Source of the DNA: Phycisphaeraceae bacterium
GTDB lineage: Bacteria > Planctomycetota > Phycisphaerae > Phycisphaerales > UBA1924
DNA: 64,000 nucleotides
NCBI GenBank assembly: GCA_019636535.1
Contig: JAHBXK010000012.1
Location: forward strand, 1 to 64,000
Direction: 5' to 3'
The translations under genes and the position numbers were made by a program. Position 1 is the first letter of the stretch, and the number at the start of each line of letters is the position of its first letter. The notes beneath the pieces are model-generated. The model searched no databases, had not been told where the DNA came from, and worked only from the letters and a program-made list of their open reading frames with translations. Shown piece by piece: positions 19,880-28,348 of the stretch.

Positions 19880-21346
19880 TCATTGCCACGCGGAGAGGAA
19901 GATCAGCAGGTCCATCAGGTCGACCACGTTGTTCTCGTCGAGGTCGGCCCGACGGGCGGCGGGGTTGTTCGCGGCCGAACCGAGGTTCGGGGACCAGTGA
20001 TCCAGGAACGCGAGCAGTTCGGCAAGGCTGTACTTCTCGCCCGGGGCGACCGCACGGGCGTTCACCGAGGCCGGCTCGCCGGGCATCGGCGGCTTGAACA
20101 GGCCGATGTTTGCCTGTGTCTCGAGGAACGAGGGGACCATCGGGCTGTCGAAGCGGAAGGAGTACGTTGTGCCCCAGCGGATGGCGTTGGCATTGACTTT
20201 GGACTGGAAGGTGTCGGTCGCCCACGACATCGCGCCATTCTCCTTCTTGGAGGTCCACGGCGCCCCATCCCAGTTGATGTTGCCCAGACCGTCGCCCGAG
20301 TGGTACTCGACGCCGCGGAACTCGATGTTCTGCGCGGAGAGCGCGTCCATCATCGGGACCATGAGCGACCGAGCTGAGCGGTCGGAGTTCATGTTGTACA
20401 ACGAGTACTCGTAGCGGAAGTTGCCGTTGGGCAGGCGCGTCGCACGCGAAGACAGGACGAAGAGGCCCTCGCCCGGGAGTTGGACGTCGGTCTCGACCAC
20501 GCGGGGGTCGAGTTCCTTCCACACGCGGATGGCCGACTTCATGCGGTTGGTCGTGTTGTACGGATTACCCGGGTTTGTGGTGTAGTTGAAAGACTTGTCC
20601 GTCGCCGATCCGGAGACTGAGACCTCGCGAATCGACGAGTTGTTGTTGCCGCGGCGGGCCATCGCGTCGTCCGGCGTGACGTACTGCGTCTCACCGAAGT
20701 AGCGCACCTGCGCGTTCGCTCCGCCGCCGGTGTTGACCAAGTCCGTCAGTTTGACGCGGAGCCGGCGTGCCGTCTGGCCGGAGAATGGTGCAAGCGCGGG
20801 CAGCGGATAGGGATACTCACCCGTGTTGGCGTTCACCTGGTAACGCGGGCCCGCCCCGGACTGACCACCGTTGCGGCTGGCCGAGTAGGGATCGGAGCAG
20901 CCGACGCCGAGCCAGTTGCCGTCACCGGGACTGATGCAAGGGCAGCAGGCGCTCTGGGCGAGCGCCAGGAAGCCGTGCTTGAGCCAGCTCAGACCGATCA
21001 TCTCGAAGCGCGAAGCGCCGTCGACACGCGAGAAGCGGTACAACTGCTGAGAAATCACCGGGTGCTTGTTGGCGATGTCCGGTCCGTACGTGGGCACGTC
21101 GCCATCGTTGAACCACATCAGCGGCGCGTTGCCGATGTTGCATGAGGTTGTGCCGAACGAGAGCGCGTCGTAGCCGGCGTCGAAGCCCGTCGTGCCGGGC
21201 GTGTAGTTCTGCACCGAGCCGTGCATGTCGCCGACGATCACGTCGGGCCCCACCGGCGGGAGGGGGTTGCACTGACCGAATGCCATACCCGCCGAGGCAG
21301 CCAGGCCGGCCACGCTCGCCACGAACACGCCTCTTGAGTTCTTCAT
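19880..21346 (-). CDS. Exported protein of unknown function with dockerin-like tail
   Basis: 488 aa. The signal peptide (VFVASVAGLAASAGMAFGQ) is followed by a Cys-containing domain with VIVGDMHGSVQNYTPGTTG and a paired-Cys region ACCPCISPGDGNWLGVGCSDPYSASRNG, reminiscent of conserved planctomycete exported proteins of unknown role. One clear and one degenerate dockerin-like motif close the protein (SLAELLAFLDHWSPNLG, DLDENNVVDLMDLLIFLSAW). Start ATG 21346, with GAGGTGA upstream. It has its own terminator and candidate regulated promoter, so it is probably a single-gene unit. Confidence 0.65.
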   Translation of the reverse strand: MKNSRGVFVASVAGLAASAGMAFGQCNPLPPVGPDVIVGDMHGSVQNYTPGTTGFDAGYDALSFGTTSCNIGNAPLMWFNDGDVPTYGPDIANKHPVISQQLYRFSRVDGASRFEMIGLSWLKHGFLALAQSACCPCISPGDGNWLGVGCSDPYSASRNGGQSGAGPRYQVNANTGEYPYPLPALAPFSGQTARRLRVKLTDLVNTGGGANAQVRYFGETQYVTPDDAMARRGNNNSSIREVSVSGSATDKSFNYTTNPGNPYNTTNRMKSAIRVWKELDPRVVETDVQLPGEGLFVLSSRATRLPNGNFRYEYSLYNMNSDRSARSLMVPMMDALSAQNIEFRGVEYHSGDGLGNINWDGAPWTSKKENGAMSWATDTFQSKVNANAIRWGTTYSFRFDSPMVPSFLETQANIGLFKPPMPGEPASVNARAVAPGEKYSLAELLAFLDHWSPNLGSAANNPAARRADLDENNVVDLMDLLIFLSAWQ

Positions 21347-21718
21347 GCTGGTCACCTCGTCCCTTTTGATGCCGGCAACCGTTGCCGCGCGCACCCAACC
21401 ACCCCGAATTCCAAAGACCCCGCAAACGGGGAGGACGAGAATCGCCGCTCCAAACCGTTCACTCGATCAGGGCTGTACGTCCCATCATTTCGACGGGTTG
21501 CAAGCCACCGATCCAAAGATCCATCTGCTCTCAGTCTACCGGACCGGTGAGATTCTGCCAGCAGAATCTCGGGTGGTGGAAAGGATGTGTAAGTCCCATA
21601 TTCATGGGATGTTGTGTTGCTTCAGGCCGGTGGGAACGCCTCCGAGGTCGAATTTGATGGCTCAAAACCCCGCGTCAAACGGCCTGATGGCCTTTACGGG
21701 CTCATCCATTGGGTTTTG
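21347..21718. other. Regulatory/intergenic region
   Basis: 372 bp without a gene. It holds, on minus, a candidate promoter with an inverted repeat over its -35 (21533-21570), a second inverted repeat (TCCCAT / ATGGGA, 21594-21609), a small CCCCG / CGGGG hairpin near the gene start, and, next to the upstream gene's stop, AAAACCC / GGGTTTT arms at about 21664-21717 enclosing a GGCC / GGCC stem that could end transcription of the gene at 21719. Confidence 0.5.
21533..21570 (-). promoter_or_regulatory. Candidate promoter with operator-like inverted repeat
   Basis: A perfect 10-bp inverted repeat (GAGATTCTGC / GCAGAATCTC, 21549-21570, 2-nt centre) covers a possible -35 (CTGGCA, 21561-21556). TAGACT (21538-21533) follows after 17 nt as a -10. 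A repressor dimer on the repeat would block the promoter of the exported protein gene at 21346. The promoter hexamers are only 4 of 6 matches each; the repeat itself is unambiguous. Confidence 0.45.
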
Positions 21719-23518
21719 TTAGCGCTCGCCAATGACGAGCAGGGAACACCTGACCGAACCCTGTCTGAACTGGCTTTCGTCGCTCCCAATCCAGATCGGA
21801 TCGCGCATCGACGGCCCTGCGCTTGCTTGGCCCTTGGCGTGCGACGCCAACGCACGCACCATCGCCGAGCGTGCGGACTCGACGACCGCCGTACCGACGC
21901 CGCGAACGCTCGGAAGCAACAACCGGCCTCCGATCGAGACCGCGTTGAGCGCGTTCACGCCCCGATCGGCGTCGGGCGCGCTCGGGACGGCGATGACCTT
22001 CCAACCCTCGGCCGAGAGTGACGTGCGCATTTCGTCTCTCGCACGTTCGAGCATCGCCAGCGCGCGGAGGTACGCGCGATGAGGCTCGGCGAGGCTCTCG
22101 ATCCATACTTGTTCAGCGCGTGCCGCGAGCCGGTCGATCGCGGCGAGAAGCCGGTGCGTGTCGGCGAGGCCCTGCAGCGACGCGCTCCCCTCATCCAGAC
22201 CACGCGAGGGCGCGTTGCGTACATCACCCAACGCGGCGGGAACGGCCGGGCCGATCGCGCCCGACGGTGTGCGATGCGCCGACAGCCATCCCCACAACAC
22301 CCCGACGATCTCATCGAACTTCATCCGGCCCAACGCTGATCGCACGGCGGACTCGGTGCGACGGTCCATCAATCGCGCTGCGACGAAACGAGACACGGAC
22401 TCGCGAACCAGCGTGAGACTCGCGGTCAGTTCGTCGGCCACAAACACCACGCCGGGAGTTGCGGCAAGGAGGTCGAAGTCGATGTGGAAGGACGCGTTCG
22501 GCAGGATGACCACGCGATCGACGCCGAGTTCGGACTGAAACGCTGATGCGCAGGCCGCCGGATCGGCGAAAGCGTCTGAGTTGCGGGCGATCTCGGCCTC
22601 ACCGATGAGTGCGATTCGGCCCGAGTTCGCCGCATCATGCTGACCGTCACTCCGAGCCGAAGGATCTGCGCACACGACGATGTTCCCCCCTTGAAAGAGC
22701 AAATCGCTCGATCGCGAGGGAATGCCCGCGCACAATGCCCGGGCCGCCGCACGGTCGGCCGGTGACTCCTCTCCCGGCAAGTCGGCCCGCGTGGACTTCG
22801 CGGGAAAGAGCGCGGCCGTTTCGCAGCGGTTCGAAGTGATCGCCAACGCGTGATCGCGTGCCCACTGCGACGGGGCATCATCGATCAGCACAAGCGAGAC
22901 CGGCGCCGAACGGTCGATGGATGCCGCGTGCAGCGTGCGTAGGAACGCTGAGGCGTGCGAACGCTTGACGGCCACTCGGGCGGGGATGTCGCCGCAGGCC
23001 GCGAGCACGTCGAGCGCCAAACCCACGTTGTCGCCCGGACCTGCTGAAGCACGCTCGTGCGCTCGGCGGCTGCCCGGGGGTGGTGTGCCGGGAAACGCAC
23101 GATCGCCCCGGCTGAGTTGCAGTCCGACCATGCCCACGTTGACCGCATCGTCGTCGGCTCGGACAACGCTTGTGTCGCCACGCTCCAACACGGGATTCGA
23201 TGCGCCGACATGATCAAGTGTGATGACGCCGACCTCGAATCCGAAACACGAGAGATCCTCGGACTGCCACGGCCCATCCATCGGCGCAGCGGGACGCGGC
23301 GTGCGGGGATCGGGCATCACCGTCCGGTTGTGCCGTCGGTACTGCTCAACGAACTCGCGTGCTGACACACGCTGCACAAAGCCCGGCGACAATCGCTCGA
23401 CGGGGAGCACGCCGGCGCACCGTGCCAGGACCGATTGAACCGCAGTGTCGATCAGCGAATCGCCGGTCGTGAAACGACCATCAGTCAACGGGTTTGGTCC
23501 CTGTGGAAGCGCGGACAT
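21719..23518 (-). CDS. Divergent pentein-fold (deiminase/amidinotransferase-like) protein
   Basis: 599 aa, no signal peptide. Motifs in the order expected of penteins: Asp in SQWARDHALAI, LLFQGGNIVV (GGN), His-x-Asp in NASFHIDFDLLAA, and a Cys in QGSVRCSLLV close to the C-terminus. A helical insertion of about 130 residues (VRESVSRFVAARLMD to RDEMRTSLSAEGW) separates the third and fourth motifs. Substrate unknown; overall similarity to named families looks low. The start at 23518 is chosen because a -10-like TACGCT ends 6 nt before this ATG; a GTG seven codons earlier is possible. It neighbours an exported deiminase of the same superfamily, but is itself probably cytoplasmic. Confidence 0.55.
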   Translation of the reverse strand: MSALPQGPNPLTDGRFTTGDSLIDTAVQSVLARCAGVLPVERLSPGFVQRVSAREFVEQYRRHNRTVMPDPRTPRPAAPMDGPWQSEDLSCFGFEVGVITLDHVGASNPVLERGDTSVVRADDDAVNVGMVGLQLSRGDRAFPGTPPPGSRRAHERASAGPGDNVGLALDVLAACGDIPARVAVKRSHASAFLRTLHAASIDRSAPVSLVLIDDAPSQWARDHALAITSNRCETAALFPAKSTRADLPGEESPADRAAARALCAGIPSRSSDLLFQGGNIVVCADPSARSDGQHDAANSGRIALIGEAEIARNSDAFADPAACASAFQSELGVDRVVILPNASFHIDFDLLAATPGVVFVADELTASLTLVRESVSRFVAARLMDRRTESAVRSALGRMKFDEIVGVLWGWLSAHRTPSGAIGPAVPAALGDVRNAPSRGLDEGSASLQGLADTHRLLAAIDRLAARAEQVWIESLAEPHRAYLRALAMLERARDEMRTSLSAEGWKVIAVPSAPDADRGVNALNAVSIGGRLLLPSVRGVGTAVVESARSAMVRALASHAKGQASAGPSMRDPIWIGSDESQFRQGSVRCSLLVIGER

Positions 23519-23581
23519 CGTGCCAGCGTACTCGCCCACACCGTTGCGTGTTCGACCCAGTGCTGAATGCAGCCCGGTCGG

Positions 23582-24844
23582 TTACGAACGGCATGAGCCG
23601 ACATTTGTAAGCCAATCGGAAAGAAACTCGAGCAGGTCTGCGACGTCTACCAGACCGTCGGCGGTGCGATCCGCGATGTCGCCGGGCAGCGAGGCCGTCC
23701 CGAGCCTGACCAGCCATGCGTCGAGAAACACGAGCAGGTCGGCGATGTCGACGCACAGATCCCAGTTCAGATCGGCGTTCGAAGGCTCGACGACGCCTGA
23801 GAGCGCAAACGCCACGAGCCGGTTCTGTGAGATAGGGTCGCCGTCATCAACAACCCCGAGGAGTGATCGCGAACCGTCCGGCAAGATCGGCCCGAGGGCG
23901 AGCCCCTCCAGATTCTCGGCCGGGCCTTGCCACAACAACCGCTTGCCAACCGGGGCAAAGCCACCGTCCGCAAGCACGCCCAAACCCGAGGTGTCGGTAG
24001 CGCCCGCCGACATGACCTCGTAGAGCCTGCTGCGAAACAACCCGGCCAGGCTGAAGGCGAACGACCGTTCGAGCGCCAGCAGCCGGCCATTGGGCAGCGC
24101 AATGAGGTCGACTAGCCCGCTGCGTGCGCCAGTGATCGTGTTGCCGTGCATGGACTCCACGCGATACGCCCACTGCGCTGAGGCGGACCAGGCATGGCTC
24201 TGTCCGTCGAATCGCTGAACCCGAACCCACGTCCCCGCGCTCGGCGATGAGACCGGTCCATCGGGCTCGAGCGCTTCCTCATTGGCGGTCCAAACGCGGG
24301 CGTCACCCGCCGGCGGGACCCACACGGTGAGCGATTCAAGGCCGAAGTTCGCCCGTCGCTGCGCATAGATCGCCGGAAGCGGCAGAACGCCGAGGATCGT
24401 ACCGGATGCAAGATCAAACTCCCGCACGGCTGGAGTGTCCTCGTCACTCACCAGGATCGTTCCCCACTTCGGCCCCGTGTAGGCTACACCCTCGTGATCG
24501 TGCGAGAGGCTCAAACGGAGCCCCCCTTCGACCTGCACGTTGACAATCGAACCGTCCGCGGCAAACCAGACGCCCAGATGAATCGCCTTGTCGGAGTTGT
24601 CCATCACGGCCAAGAAGCGGTGGCCACCGTCGAGGGCTCGCTCACCGGACCGTGGTCCCAGGTACGTCAGCCCCGACACGCCCGTGATCGTGAACGTTGA
24701 GCCGAACTGGTCCGCAACTGTGGTTGCGGGCAACAGACTCGAGCCGCGGCTCTGCAGCGTGAGGCCGTCTGCGTGGACCATGATCGGCGACGACCAGATC
24801 GCCGCTGCAAGCCCGATCAAGAGTCCAAGTCGACCACTCGGCAT
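23582..24844 (-). CDS. Exported phytase-esterase-like beta-propeller protein with dockerin-like tail
   Basis: 420 aa. A signal peptide (GLLIGLAAAIWSSPIMVHA) precedes a domain of the 'esterase-like activity of phytase' type: LTYLGPRSGERALDGGHRFLAVMDN, SHDHEGVAYTGPKWGTILVSDED, ANFGLESLTVW, LIALPNGRLLALERSF and NLEGLALGPILPDGSRSLLGVVDDGD are the usual blade motifs with acidic metal ligands. Two dockerin-like motifs end the chain (DLNWDLCVDIADLLVFLDAW, DRTADGLVDVADLLEFLSDW). A role in releasing phosphate extracellularly is possible but unproven for the family. The ATG at 24844 has GGAG 6 nt upstream. Confidence 0.75.
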   Translation of the reverse strand: MPSGRLGLLIGLAAAIWSSPIMVHADGLTLQSRGSSLLPATTVADQFGSTFTITGVSGLTYLGPRSGERALDGGHRFLAVMDNSDKAIHLGVWFAADGSIVNVQVEGGLRLSLSHDHEGVAYTGPKWGTILVSDEDTPAVREFDLASGTILGVLPLPAIYAQRRANFGLESLTVWVPPAGDARVWTANEEALEPDGPVSSPSAGTWVRVQRFDGQSHAWSASAQWAYRVESMHGNTITGARSGLVDLIALPNGRLLALERSFAFSLAGLFRSRLYEVMSAGATDTSGLGVLADGGFAPVGKRLLWQGPAENLEGLALGPILPDGSRSLLGVVDDGDPISQNRLVAFALSGVVEPSNADLNWDLCVDIADLLVFLDAWLVRLGTASLPGDIADRTADGLVDVADLLEFLSDWLTNVGSCRS

Positions 24845-25021
24845 GTGCTCTCCGAGCCGAAAGCCACCACCCACCGACCTGCGGTGATTGTTGGCCTCGA
24901 TCGCCGGATCGGGCAGGGCGCTCGTCGATCCATCGACAACAGCCGGTGAAGTGCACAACAGGCAGGCGTGAATCGCGCAATGCCGCAGAGGCGTGTTGAC
25001 TGCCGGACGATCGACCCTGCA

Positions 25022-26674
25022 TCACAGACCGCACGAACCCAGTTCGACCTGCCAGGCCGAAAGGAAGTCGAGCAAGTCCGCCAGGTCAACTACACCGTCG
25101 TTGTTCCGATCACCGGCAAGATTCGGTCCCGTCATGCCCAACTCGGGGAGCCAATCGGTCAGGAACAGCAGCAAGTCTGCGAGGTCGACGGCTCCGGAGC
25201 AATCGATGTCGCTCAGGCAAGGCGAGGTGCATCCACCGCCCGGCCCGAGCGTTCCGTCGGCTCGCAGGTTCTGGGCGTAGACGTCGAAATTCCCAAAGTC
25301 GCCGTTCTGGAACGCGAACACCACGTCGCCGTTCGCAACGGTCGTGGAAGCGAGACGGGACTTGCCACCGGAGATGGTTGAAACATCCACCGACCACTCA
25401 ACATCGCCCTGAACATCGACGCGTGCGGCCACCACTTTGGCGTTCTGGAAAGAGGCTGTCTCGATCCACGCGGCGATGCAACCATCTCCCGCGACTCGGC
25501 ACGTTACGAACGAGGGTTGCATGGAGGCGGTCGGCCCAACAAGTGTGGCCCCGGCGTCTCCCCACAGTCGTGCTCCGCTCGAATCGAACTGCTGCGCGAT
25601 GACGGAGTTCACAGACTGCGAAGAACTGTCCGTCTCTGGTGAGGCGAGCAGGTACGTACCGGACGATCCGTCGTACGCGAGCGCTGCGCCGACGCGGATC
25701 CGTCCGGGCGTTGCGTCCGTGTTGGCCACCGGGGATGCGAACTTGAGTGCGCCGGTCGAGAGCACGTGCTGGATGTACGCGTTCCGCGATCCGCCGGTCT
25801 CGTACCAGCCATAGACCGCGCCGCCGAGTCCGTCAGCCAGCATGGTCGGGAAGTAGCCGTTCTGAATGCTCGTCGATTCAAAGACGATGACGGGAGAGCC
25901 ACTGTTCCACTGCGTGTCCCCCGCGATGCTAAATTTCTGTGTGTACAGGTGCTTGGCGCTGGTGATCGGGTTGGCGCCTGTGGCACGAACCCAGAGCGCA
26001 ATCACCGATCCGCCGTCCCCAGGCTTGAGATCGCTCAGCGTCAGAGCACGAGAGGCCTCGGCGACCACCACCGGCAGGAGCCAATCAACCGTGCCACCTG
26101 CTCCAAGCCGCTGCAATGCGAACTGCGATGCCGAACCGGAGGGTTGAAAACTCCATCCGACGTACACCGAACCATCGGTTGCGATCGCGAGTCTCGGTTG
26201 GTTCTTCCCGACCGAATCTGACGTTACAAGTACACCGGTCGGACCCCAGAGTTTCGTTCCCGCCGGGCTGACCTTCTGAACCGACACCTGGGCGGTTGCG
26301 CCGCTGACGCCGCCGTCATCGCGATAGGCCAGCACCGCGTTCCCGGTCGCATCGACCTCGAGCGCGTAGTCCTGCGTACTGCTGAATGCGCGGTCGGCAA
26401 TCAGAAGACCATCGGCCCCCCACTGCTTGTTACCCGCTGCGTCCAATCTCTGCAGACGCACGTCGTATCCGCCAGCCGAATTGTCGAACCACGAGATGTA
26501 CGACCCGCCGTCTTGAGTCGGCACGACCTTTGCCTGCACTTGCTCGCTACTGGCGGCGGCAACGGCCAAGGTGCTCTGTGGGTCCGTGGCCCACTGCGCA
26601 TGGCAGTGCGCGCCCCATGTGAAGACGGCTGACGCAGCAAACACCAGCGCGGAACGGGTCGCTCGATCGATCAT
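25022..26674 (-). CDS. Exported repeat protein with dockerin-like tail
   Basis: 550 aa. The signal peptide (SALVFAASAVFTWGAHCHAQ) is followed by about seven repeats of about 60 residues with the pattern DGxGGxxVxW...xxxxxYxQ(K/R)xxxxGxxxW (for example GGSYISWFDNSAGGYDVRLQ and GGAVYGWYETGGSRNAYIQ), which looks like a beta-propeller of the kind annotated as hypothetical in many bacterial surface proteins. It ends in two dockerin-like motifs (DCSGAVDLADLLLFLTDW, DRNNDGVVDLADLLDFLSAW). Start ATG 26674, GGGAGG 8 nt upstream. Confidence 0.7.
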   Translation of the reverse strand: MIDRATRSALVFAASAVFTWGAHCHAQWATDPQSTLAVAAASSEQVQAKVVPTQDGGSYISWFDNSAGGYDVRLQRLDAAGNKQWGADGLLIADRAFSSTQDYALEVDATGNAVLAYRDDGGVSGATAQVSVQKVSPAGTKLWGPTGVLVTSDSVGKNQPRLAIATDGSVYVGWSFQPSGSASQFALQRLGAGGTVDWLLPVVVAEASRALTLSDLKPGDGGSVIALWVRATGANPITSAKHLYTQKFSIAGDTQWNSGSPVIVFESTSIQNGYFPTMLADGLGGAVYGWYETGGSRNAYIQHVLSTGALKFASPVANTDATPGRIRVGAALAYDGSSGTYLLASPETDSSSQSVNSVIAQQFDSSGARLWGDAGATLVGPTASMQPSFVTCRVAGDGCIAAWIETASFQNAKVVAARVDVQGDVEWSVDVSTISGGKSRLASTTVANGDVVFAFQNGDFGNFDVYAQNLRADGTLGPGGGCTSPCLSDIDCSGAVDLADLLLFLTDWLPELGMTGPNLAGDRNNDGVVDLADLLDFLSAWQVELGSCGL

Positions 26675-26869
26675 CGTCGATGCCTCCCTTGATCTTCGAT
26701 TGACTGTCGCGGCTTCAGCGAAGCCGAACGTCGATCGTCTTACCGAGTCGCTTCTGCACTCCGTTGAGCACGCGATCCCAAAAGTGGATCGGAACTGTTC
26801 TGAGAACAACGAATACCCATCCGACGCGCTTGACCTTCCGGTTCCGGACAATCCAGATATCCTTGAGTA

Positions 26870-28216
26870 ATGGATGCACAGGGCAACAACACACCCGCGT
26901 CGCCGGTTGCATGGCTACCAAAACCCGATCATACAGCGGCCGCCCTGCCTCCGTTGACGAAAGAAGAGCGGGCCGAGGCGGTCCTGCTCGCGCGTCGACT
27001 GCAGTCCGAGCTGGCGGAAGTCATCGCGCTGTTGCCAGAATCCGATCGGGGGGCCAGCGCGATGTCGCGTGCGCTCAGGCTCGATCGTGCAACATGCCAA
27101 CGGATCGTCGCCGGGTGTATTCAACCCGATCCCGGTGTTGAGTTGTTGACCAACCTGCCGGGCATTCAGGGACTTCGGCAGTTCATCGATGCCGTCGATC
27201 GCTTGGGAACAACGGACAGCACACGCGAGATTCTGGCATCTGCCGCAGCCGCGGTCGATGTCTTTGAGCAGGCTCTGGATCGGCTTGCGGGATCCCAACG
27301 TCGGCTCAAGGCCCGCCTGATGGCGGATGTTCCAACCTTCGATGGCCCGATCGGTCAGCGTGTCGATGCGCAGGCCCCGGCGGATGACCCGTCGTTGCGA
27401 GAAGCGCTCTTCCGCTCGGCGGCTTCGATCGTCGGACGCTGGTCCCAACTCTCGATCGATGCGAGGATCGTTGGGCCCGCCGACGGCGATCCGAATCGAA
27501 CCGAGGGTGCCAGAATCCGCGCGTTGATCGGGCACATCGCCGGTCCGCAGGCGATTCCACTTGAAGTCGGAGAGACCAGTTCGATGCGGGCCCTCGACGG
27601 CTCATCTCCGGCGTTCGCCACGCTCGACACAAAGCCCGCATCCGGAGCGACCCCCCAATCACTGCTTACGGACTTCTGCTCGCGTCCGCTTCCACGTGTC
27701 ATCACGCGAGCGTGGGGAACAAAGTCCGTGCACACGCTCGATCTCGAGGGCGCTCCGGGCAGTCCGCACGACATCGTGTTGGCCCATCGCAACGCCGCGC
27801 CCGACGCGCATCCTTCGACGCTCAATCCACCGATCGGCGAGATGTGGTGGCTGGCGTCGTTCCCCACAAGGAGGATGCAGTTCGACGTATTCGTGCACAA
27901 GGACGTCCTCCGTAACGCGGTGGCCGCAATGGAGGTCCATCTGTGGGGGCCGGACGTGGGCCGACCCGGCACCACGCGATGGACAACACGGTTTCCCGGT
28001 GGACCCGGGCTCGAACGGCTTGGCCGTGGACTTGCGCGTGCGGGTGATTGCACCTTCGAGCGATACGACGGGGTGCTCGCCACGGTGTTCGATCGACTCG
28101 GGTGGGACGCATCGCAATTCGAGGGCTTCCGTTGCGAAGCGGTGTACCCGGTGTGGCGTTCGGGGTACTGCATGCGATTCGATTTCGGTCACACGGAGTC
28201 CGATCACCCGCAATGA
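26870..28216 (+). CDS. Unknown protein with N-terminal HTH-like segment
   Basis: 448 aa, no signal peptide or membrane helix. Residues about 60-90 (GASAMSRALRLDRATCQRIVAGC) read like a helix-turn-helix of the XRE type. The rest is a mixed alpha/beta domain with no motif I recognise; the C-terminus (PVWRSGYCMRFDFGHTESDHPQ) ends sharply after a beta strand. A regulator with a C-terminal sensor domain is a guess. No Shine-Dalgarno; a -10-like TATCCT ends 6 nt before the ATG (leaderless). Divergent from the exported repeat protein gene with about 195 bp between. Confidence 0.55.
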   Translation: MDAQGNNTPASPVAWLPKPDHTAAALPPLTKEERAEAVLLARRLQSELAEVIALLPESDRGASAMSRALRLDRATCQRIVAGCIQPDPGVELLTNLPGIQGLRQFIDAVDRLGTTDSTREILASAAAAVDVFEQALDRLAGSQRRLKARLMADVPTFDGPIGQRVDAQAPADDPSLREALFRSAASIVGRWSQLSIDARIVGPADGDPNRTEGARIRALIGHIAGPQAIPLEVGETSSMRALDGSSPAFATLDTKPASGATPQSLLTDFCSRPLPRVITRAWGTKSVHTLDLEGAPGSPHDIVLAHRNAAPDAHPSTLNPPIGEMWWLASFPTRRMQFDVFVHKDVLRNAVAAMEVHLWGPDVGRPGTTRWTTRFPGGPGLERLGRGLARAGDCTFERYDGVLATVFDRLGWDASQFEGFRCEAVYPVWRSGYCMRFDFGHTESDHPQ

Positions 28217-28348
28217 CATGACTCCGTGAGCCCGGCCATTCAAAGGTCGCGATCAACGCTGAGCAACCCATACCGACCGACTATCCTGTGACACCGCCGC
28301 ACACGGTAAGCGCGAATCAGGACACTCTATCGCCGACTCGAACCAGAC

